Positions 59,567-64,000 of a stretch of DNA of 64,000 nucleotides are shown here, one piece after another (the stretch's first letter is position 1; the number at the start of each line of letters is the position of its first letter). The stretch is from Streptomyces griseoluteus. Lineage in GTDB: Bacteria > Actinomycetota > Actinomycetes > Streptomycetales > Streptomycetaceae. The DNA is taken from NCBI GenBank assembly GCA_000717735.1, contig JOBE01000025.1, forward strand, positions 1 through 64,000. Reading direction: 5' to 3'. The notes under the pieces were generated by a model. It saw only the letters and a program-made list of their open reading frames with translations. It was not told the origin of the DNA and did not search any database. The position numbers and the translations under genes are program-made.

Positions 59567-59722
59567 ATGGTTCCCCTTCTTCTCGTCCTCCTGGTGATCC
59601 TGATCCTGTTCGGCGCGGGCTTCGCTCTCGACGTCCTCTGGTGGATCGCCATCGCGGTGCTCGTGGTGTGGCTGCTCGGGTTCCTGATGCGGAGTGGCAA
59701 CGGCCGTTGGTACCGCTGGTGA
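59567..59722 (+). CDS. 51-residue hydrophobic membrane protein
   Basis: ATG at 59567 with GGAGGT (59555-59560) 6 bases upstream; 51 residues, MVPLLLVLLVILILFGAGFA then LDVLWWIAIAVLVVWLLGFL, with a basic tail MRSGNGRWYRW. Two TM helices; resembles small lmo0937/DUF5670-type proteins present near stress genes. Terminator hairpin follows at 59772. Confidence 0.78.
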   Translation: MVPLLLVLLVILILFGAGFALDVLWWIAIAVLVVWLLGFLMRSGNGRWYRW

Positions 59723-59771
59723 GGCGGTGGGTCAACTCGTCACGGAAGGCGTTCGCGCCATGAAGGCCGGT

Positions 59772-59799
59772 CCGCGCCCCGGAAGACTCCGGGGCGCGG
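59772..59799. terminator. Terminator after the 51-residue gene
   Basis: A 12-bp perfect stem (59772-59783 with 59788-59799, loop AGAC) stands 49 bp after the small gene's stop and upstream of the sigma-factor gene. Confidence 0.65.
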
Positions 59800-59957
59800 G
59801 CTCCGTTGCGTGGCCCCATCCGACAAATCAGGAACAAACCGTGTCAAACCGCCGGGCAACGGGCACCCTTCCTTACAGGACGCTCGACTGACGGGCCCCG
59901 CGGATCCGCTCCCTCGGCGGCGACGGAGGCCCCTCGCCACCGTCGAAGGAGCTTTCC

Positions 59958-60890
59958 ATGTCCACCGTCCGTGACCGCTCGGTCACCCTCCCCACGGCCC
60001 CGGAAACCGTCGCGACGCCGGGCGCCATGACCCGCCGGACAGCGCTTGACGGCCTGCCCGAGCCGACCCGGCCCACCTCGGTCTCCACGGACGACGCCCG
60101 GACCCTCTCGGTTGCGCTCTTCGAACGCCTGCGGGTCCTTGAGGAGGGCACACCGGAGCACGCGTACGTCCGCAACACCCTCGTGGAACTCAACCTCAGC
60201 CTGGTCAAGTTCGCCTCCCGCAGGTTCAGGAACCGCGCCGAACCCGTGGAGGACATCATCCAGGTCGGCACGATCGGCCTGATCAAGGCGATCGACCGCT
60301 TCGACCCCGGGCGCTCCATCGACTTCTCCGCCTTCGCCCTGCCCACGATCGTCGGCGAGATGAAGCGCTTCTTCCGTGACACCAGCTGGGCCGTGCGCGT
60401 CCCGCGCCGCCTCCAGGAGATGCGGATCGACCTCGCGAAGGCCGCCGACGCCCTGGAGCAGGACCTCGGCCGCCGGCCCAGCCGCGCCGAGCTCGCGACG
60501 CGGCTGCACCTCACGGAGGCCGACATCACGGAGGGCCAGATCGCGGCCCACGGCTACGCGGCGCGCTCCCTGGACGTCCCCGCGGGTGACGAGGACTCGG
60601 CGCCCGGCGCGAGCCCACGGCACCTGGCCACGGCCGAGCCCTCCTACGAGCTGATCGAGTCCCTCACGTCCTTGCGGCCGCTCCTCGAGCGGCTCCCCGA
60701 ACGCGACCGGCACATCCTGGAGCTCCGTTTCGGCGAGGAACTCACCCAGGCGGAGATAGGGCGGCGGATCGGACTCTCCCAGATGCACGTCTCGCGGCTG
60801 CTCACCCGGATCCTCGGCGAACTCAGGAAGGGTCTCCTCGAAGAGGACGAGGCGGAGGAGGACGCCACGGCGGACGGGACGTGCGACTGA
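59958..60890 (+). CDS. SigB/SigF-family RNA polymerase sigma factor
   Basis: The 310-residue group 3 sigma factor has region 2 (NLSLVKFASRRF, EDIIQVGTIGLIKAIDRFDP), region 3 (AVRVPRRLQEMRIDLAKAAD, RPSRAELATRLHLTEADITE) and region 4 (RLPERDRHILELRFGEELTQ, AEIGRRIGLSQMHVSRLL). This is the SigB/F/G subfamily of actinobacterial stress response and sporulation. ATG follows AAGGAGC. Anti-sigma-like kinase and STAS antagonist genes lie convergent next to it. Confidence 0.92.
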   Translation: MSTVRDRSVTLPTAPETVATPGAMTRRTALDGLPEPTRPTSVSTDDARTLSVALFERLRVLEEGTPEHAYVRNTLVELNLSLVKFASRRFRNRAEPVEDIIQVGTIGLIKAIDRFDPGRSIDFSAFALPTIVGEMKRFFRDTSWAVRVPRRLQEMRIDLAKAADALEQDLGRRPSRAELATRLHLTEADITEGQIAAHGYAARSLDVPAGDEDSAPGASPRHLATAEPSYELIESLTSLRPLLERLPERDRHILELRFGEELTQAEIGRRIGLSQMHVSRLLTRILGELRKGLLEEDEAEEDATADGTCD

Positions 60891-61326
60891 CCTCCAGCCA
60901 GACCACCTTGCCGACCGCTCCCGGCCCCCTGTCCTCGCTGCCCCAGTCCCCGGCCAGCCTGTCCAGGACCATCAGGCCGTGGCCGCCGGGCAGCGCGGGC
61001 GACCGGGACCGCTGGACGTGGGGGTGCTCGGGGCTGGTGTCGGCCACCTCGACTCGGAGCCACCCGTTCCCGTGCCGCAGGACCAGCTCCTCCGGGCCGC
61101 CGGCGTGCAGACACGCGTTGGTGACCACCTCGGACACCAGGAGCAGCACGTCCTCGACCCGCTGCTCGGCCTCCTCGCTCTCCGCGGGGATCCAGCCCCA
61201 CTCGGCGAGCGCCCGCGCGGTGAAGTCGCGGCAGCGTGACACCACGCCGCGGGTCCCGTACAGCGCGAGCCTGCGCACCTGCTCCCGGGAGCCGTCGACG
61301 CCTTCCGGCATGTCACCCGCCGACAT
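60823..61326 (-). CDS. HATPase anti-sigma-like kinase (RsbW-type)
   Basis: A 167-residue GHKL ATPase: N-box LLLVSEVVTNACLHAG (about 60-75), DTS-type G1 box VEVADTSPEHP, G2 GGHGLMVLDRLAGDWG. No membrane part. Family acts by binding a sigma factor and phosphorylating an antagonist. ATG 61326 overlaps the STAS stop; ATG 61311 follows the stop directly and is an alternative. The C-terminus overlaps the convergent sigma gene by 68 bp. Confidence 0.84.
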   Translation of the reverse strand: MSAGDMPEGVDGSREQVRRLALYGTRGVVSRCRDFTARALAEWGWIPAESEEAEQRVEDVLLLVSEVVTNACLHAGGPEELVLRHGNGWLRVEVADTSPEHPHVQRSRSPALPGGHGLMVLDRLAGDWGSEDRGPGAVGKVVWLEVSRTSRPPWRPPPPRPLRGDPS

Positions 61327-61744
61327 GTCGCCCGCCGCCTTCGTGGCCGTGCCGGGCGAGCGCGTCCTCCGTGCTCTCGTACACGTGGAAGACGCCCCGG
61401 GCGCCGGTGATGTCGAACATCCGGTCCACCGGGGGACGCAGTCCCGACAGGTCCAGGCTTCCTCCGGCCTCCAGCATCCGCAGCCGGGCCCTGAGCAGCA
61501 CGTTGAGTCCGGACGAGTCGCAGAAACCGAGGCCGGAGCAGTCGACGATGACCCGCCCGCTGCCGTCGCCCCGTTCCAGCTGCTCCTGCAGCGGCGCGAC
61601 GGAATCGCGGTCGAGTTCGCCCGCCAGCACCAGAACGACGGTGTCCGAGTCCGGTACGGGCCGCACTTCCACGCTGACTCCGCCGGCTCCGAACTGGTCG
61701 GGCAGGTCTCCCTCCCCGCCCTCCGCCCGCTCTTCGTTCCGCAT
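61313..61744 (-). CDS. STAS-domain anti-sigma factor antagonist
   Basis: A 143-residue STAS protein with SVEVRPVPDSDTVVLVLAGE, RVIVDCSGLGFCDSSGLNVL (phosphorylatable Ser in DSSG) and LRMLEAGGSLDLSGLRPPVD. Antagonist of the HATPase protein that follows it (14-base overlap). Its C-terminal part is a His/Gly-rich tail. Together with the sigma factor it resembles the RsbV-RsbW-SigB module. Confidence 0.88.
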   Translation of the reverse strand: MRNEERAEGGEGDLPDQFGAGGVSVEVRPVPDSDTVVLVLAGELDRDSVAPLQEQLERGDGSGRVIVDCSGLGFCDSSGLNVLLRARLRMLEAGGSLDLSGLRPPVDRMFDITGARGVFHVYESTEDALARHGHEGGGRHVGG

Positions 61745-61824
61745 GCGCTCACCAGCCTTCTCGTTACTTTTGCCCTTTCTACACCTTTTCCACGCCCTGA
61801 AGGTGCCCATGTCGCGGCACGCGG

Positions 61825-61853
61825 ACGGCGCCCGCACGGAGTGCGGGCGCCGT
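61825..61853. terminator. Terminator of the cold-shock gene
   Basis: A perfect 13-bp stem (61825-61837 with 61841-61853, loop GGA) lies 25 bp downstream of the cold-shock coding region on the minus strand, and upstream of the STAS gene. Confidence 0.78.
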
Positions 61854-61877
61854 GGAAAGCGGATGCGCGGGGCAGGA

Positions 61878-62081
61878 TCAGCCGCGGACGATGTTCTCCG
61901 CCTGCGGGCCCTTCTGGCCCTGCGTGATGTCGAACGTCACGGCCTCACCTTCGGTGAGCTCGCGGTATCCGTTGCCCGAGATGTTTGAGTAGTGAGCGAA
62001 TACATCCGGTCCACCGCCGTCCTGGGCGATGAAGCCGAAGCCCTTCTCGGAGTTGAACCACTTCACGGTGCCGCTGGCCAT
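61878..62081 (-). CDS. Cold-shock protein (CspA family)
   Basis: A 67-residue OB-fold RNA chaperone: [20 protein letters not shown] (RNP1 KGFGFI), DVFAHYSNI (RNP2-like) and [20 protein letters not shown]. Length and ending (IVRG) match Streptomyces Csp paralogues. Start ATG 62081 is clear. It binds single-stranded RNA; it is transcribed as a short separate unit. Confidence 0.95.
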   Translation of the reverse strand: MASGTVKWFNSEKGFGFIAQDGGGPDVFAHYSNISGNGYRELTEGEAVTFDITQGQKGPQAENIVRG

Positions 62082-62350
62082 GCTCGTCCTTCTGGTCAAT
62101 CCGGCAGCGACCCCGGTGCCGGGCGCTGCGGCGCCCTTCTGCGGGCGTCCACACCTCTCCTCCCCCGCCTCGCCCGTACCTACACCCATGTTTCCGATCT
62201 TCTTACCGCGCCCCCGAAATCCGTACGCCCGCGCGAGTCGATCACTCGTCCGTGAGTTGCGCCGCCGGCCCGGCACACGGGCCCCGATCCTTGCGTGGGC
62301 GGCCGCGATCCTGCCGCCCTGTCGCAGCCGGTTGCGGGTGGGGAGAGGTC
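62082..62350. other. Leader of the cold-shock gene and promoter region of the polyprenyl synthetase operon
   Basis: About 270 bp between divergent genes. The cold-shock gene's long 5' untranslated region probably lies here, as in other csp genes. I identify no confident -10/-35 or riboswitch. Confidence 0.4.
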
Positions 62351-62629
62351 ATGACGCGGGACGCGGGACGCCACGGGGGCCCGGCCGGGCAGGCAGTGCT
62401 ACTGGTGGCCGGACTCGCGGACGTGGCGGTGAGCACGTTCGGTTCCGCCCTGGACGCCGTACGGGGCCTCGCCCACCGTTCGGACGCCGCGGAGCTGGTC
62501 GCGGAGGCCGAGCGGGACCTGGCGGCGCGGGGGCGGCTGGTACTCGACCGCTACACGGCCGTGCCCCCGGCCCATCTTGAGGTGCTCGCCCGGCACGTGC
62601 TGGCCCGGCGGGTGGGTACAGGTGACTGA
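62351..62629 (+). CDS. Small protein preceding the polyprenyl synthetase
   Basis: A 92-residue protein with a hydrophobic N-terminal segment (VLLVAGLADVAVSTFGSAL) and a helical C-terminal half (AAELVAEAERDLAARGRLVL). GGGAGAGG precedes the ATG, and the stop overlaps the next GTG by several bases. No family recognised; coupling suggests a link to isoprenoid synthesis. Confidence 0.68.
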   Translation: MTRDAGRHGGPAGQAVLLVAGLADVAVSTFGSALDAVRGLAHRSDAAELVAEAERDLAARGRLVLDRYTAVPPAHLEVLARHVLARRVGTGD

Positions 62630-63674
62630 GCGGTGGGAGCCGGCCGCGTTCCGGGCCCGTGTCGACGCGGTGCTGCACCGGTTCGTCGCCGACGAGGCCG
62701 ACCTCCTCGCGGCCGTCGACCCGGCCCTGGCGCCGGTGGCCGAGCAGGTGGAAGCGGCGGTCGCGGCCGGCAAGCGGCTGCGGGCGGCGTTCTGTTACTG
62801 GGGCTGGCGCGCGGCCCGGCAGCCCGAGAGCGACGCGCTGCTGCGGGCGGCGGCGTCCATGGAGCTGGTGCACGCGGCCGCGGTCGTGCACGACGACCTC
62901 ATCGACGACAGCCCGCTGCGGCACGGGCGGCCCACCGCCCATGTGGCCCTCGGCGGCGCCGTACGGCACCATCCGCGGGCACCGGAGGCGGCCAGGTCGC
63001 TCGCGATGCTGGTCGGTGACCTGCTCATGTCGCTGGCCGGGCAGCTGTTCGCTACCAGCGGCCTGCCGGCCGCCTACCTCGGCCGGGCGAGACCGCTGTG
63101 GGCGGCGCTCGCCCGGGACCTGATCGCCGGTGAGTGCCTGGAGATCCTGCACACCGGTGGCGCTCCGGACACGGCGGCGTCGCTGAAGGTGATCCGCTAC
63201 AAGACCGCCAAGTACACCGTCGAACAGCCCCTGTTGATCGGCGGCTCCCTGGCCGGGGCGGGTGGGCGGCTGCGCGAGGGGTACAGCGCCTACGGGCTGC
63301 CGCTGGGCGAGGCCTTCCAGTTGCGGGACGATCTCCTCGGCCTGTTCGGAGACCCGCGGCACACCGGCAAGGCCGGCTCCGACGACGTACGCGGCCATCG
63401 GCCCACCGCCCTGCTCGCGGAGACGTGGCGCCTCGCCGGCCCCGACGAGCGGGAACGGCTGAACGCCCTGCTCGGCAGGCCCGACCTGGACGAGGACGGG
63501 CTGGAGGCCGTACGCGACGTGATGCGCCGGCTGCGGGCGCCCGACCGCGTCGAGCACATGATCACCGCCCGGGTCGAGGAGGCGCTCGCCGCCCTCCGCG
63601 ACCTTGACGTGCCCGCGCCCGCCGACGCCGCCCTGACCGCCCTGGCGCACTCGGCGGCGACCCGGCGGTCCTGA
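62622..63674 (+). CDS. Polyprenyl diphosphate synthase
   Basis: A 350-residue all-helical prenyltransferase condensing isopentenyl diphosphate units. First Asp-rich motif VVHDDLIDDS (about residues 87-96), second LRDDLLGLFGD (about 233-243), with GKRLRAAFCY, SLAMLVGDLL and YKTAKYTVEQP (Lys-Thr of family). Chain length cannot be read from sequence. GTG start overlaps the preceding gene. Not next to carotenoid genes. Confidence 0.9.
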   Translation: MTERWEPAAFRARVDAVLHRFVADEADLLAAVDPALAPVAEQVEAAVAAGKRLRAAFCYWGWRAARQPESDALLRAAASMELVHAAAVVHDDLIDDSPLRHGRPTAHVALGGAVRHHPRAPEAARSLAMLVGDLLMSLAGQLFATSGLPAAYLGRARPLWAALARDLIAGECLEILHTGGAPDTAASLKVIRYKTAKYTVEQPLLIGGSLAGAGGRLREGYSAYGLPLGEAFQLRDDLLGLFGDPRHTGKAGSDDVRGHRPTALLAETWRLAGPDERERLNALLGRPDLDEDGLEAVRDVMRRLRAPDRVEHMITARVEEALAALRDLDVPAPADAALTALAHSAATRRS

Positions 63675-63728
63675 CCCCCGCGCCGCCGGGGCGCGGCCGA
63701 CGCCCCGCCGAAGACAAGGAGCCTTGCC

Positions 63729-64000
63729 ATGGCGCCCACCGACGCATCCACGAACGCCCTCCGGCAGTCTGGTGACGAACTCGCCGACGCCACCGTCGCC
63801 GCTCTCTTCGAGCGCGGCGAGACCGGCACGTACAACACCCTGATGCGGTTCTTCTCCACGGTCGGTGCCCCCGTGCCGGACGGCCTGCCCGACGTCGCAC
63901 GGGAGTACCTGGAGGCCACGGGCGCGCCGCCCTCCTGGGTGGACTGGGACGAGATGGAACGAGCCCGGCTGTTCCTCATCGACAACAACGTGCACGTCGC
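63729..64000 (+). CDS. Oxygenase MpaB family protein (DUF2236), partial
   Basis: The first 90 residues of a longer gene cut by the window end. The start (ADATVAALFERGETGTYNTL, PVPDGLPDVAREYLEATGAP and WVDWDEMERA) resembles the N-terminus of MpaB/rubber-oxygenase-like (DUF2236) haem proteins. AAGGAG precedes the ATG. The haem-ligating His regions lie beyond the window. Assignment is on the N-terminal pattern only. Confidence 0.62.
   Translation, partial: MAPTDASTNALRQSGDELADATVAALFERGETGTYNTLMRFFSTVGAPVPDGLPDVAREYLEATGAPPSWVDWDEMERARLFLIDNNVHV

Overview
The window is high-GC actinobacterial DNA, almost certainly Streptomyces. The support is GC-rich third codon positions, frequent GTG starts, GTGA/ATGA gene overlaps, and families typical of that genus (DUF5709, DUF6480, DUF6766, a SigB-type sigma with STAS and HATPase partners, AfsR-like ATPase, four-helix copper protein).

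Bases 1 to about 26,226 look like the right part of an integrated siphovirus (prophage). The far left (1-2.8 kb) has two convergent paralogous gene cassettes with matching promoters and terminators, a tandem winged-HTH gene and arrays of stable hairpins. From 3.75 to 21.9 kb a nearly unbroken late operon runs in canonical order: small and large terminase, portal, minor capsid, scaffold, major capsid, head-tail connectors, major tail protein, frameshifted tail chaperones, tape measure, distal tail, receptor-binding protein, endolysin and two holin-like membrane proteins, ending at a strong terminator. From 22 to 26.2 kb lies accessory cargo: a HAD hydrolase, an XRE-TPR regulator, an operon of small Cys proteins, and an XRE repressor facing an 18-bp palindrome. 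No integrase is visible; it and the left attachment site should lie left of base 1. The right border runs straight into an MFS transporter gene lacking its start codon, which suggests that gene was the integration target.

From 26.2 to 49.9 kb the chromosome carries varied genes: a decayed histidine kinase, a Ser/Thr kinase with a membrane partner, a one-polypeptide sigma/zinc-finger/membrane/CAP protein, a copper-binding four-helix protein, an SDR-SRPBCC-phytoene-dehydrogenase-like operon preceded by a heptanucleotide repeat, a large-subunit catalase, a glycosyltransferase, a DUF4406-Nudix pair divergent from a DeoR regulator, an AfsR-like ATPase and a transketolase. Several relics (phosphoribosyltransferase, carbamoyltransferase, MITE-like elements) suggest a plastic, accessory part of the chromosome.

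From 49.9 to 64 kb the genes look like a stress-response island: lipoproteins, DUF6766, a Vms1/Rf1-type protein, DUF5709, DUF6480, an F420-type oxidoreductase, SRPBCC, isochorismatase, CBS pair, CsbD, DJ-1/PfpI, a 51-residue hydrophobic peptide, a SigB-family sigma facing an anti-sigma-like kinase and STAS antagonist, and a cold-shock protein. A polyprenyl synthetase and the start of an MpaB-type oxygenase follow. The likely logic is partner-switching control of a general or osmotic stress regulon; that is inference from family membership and arrangement.
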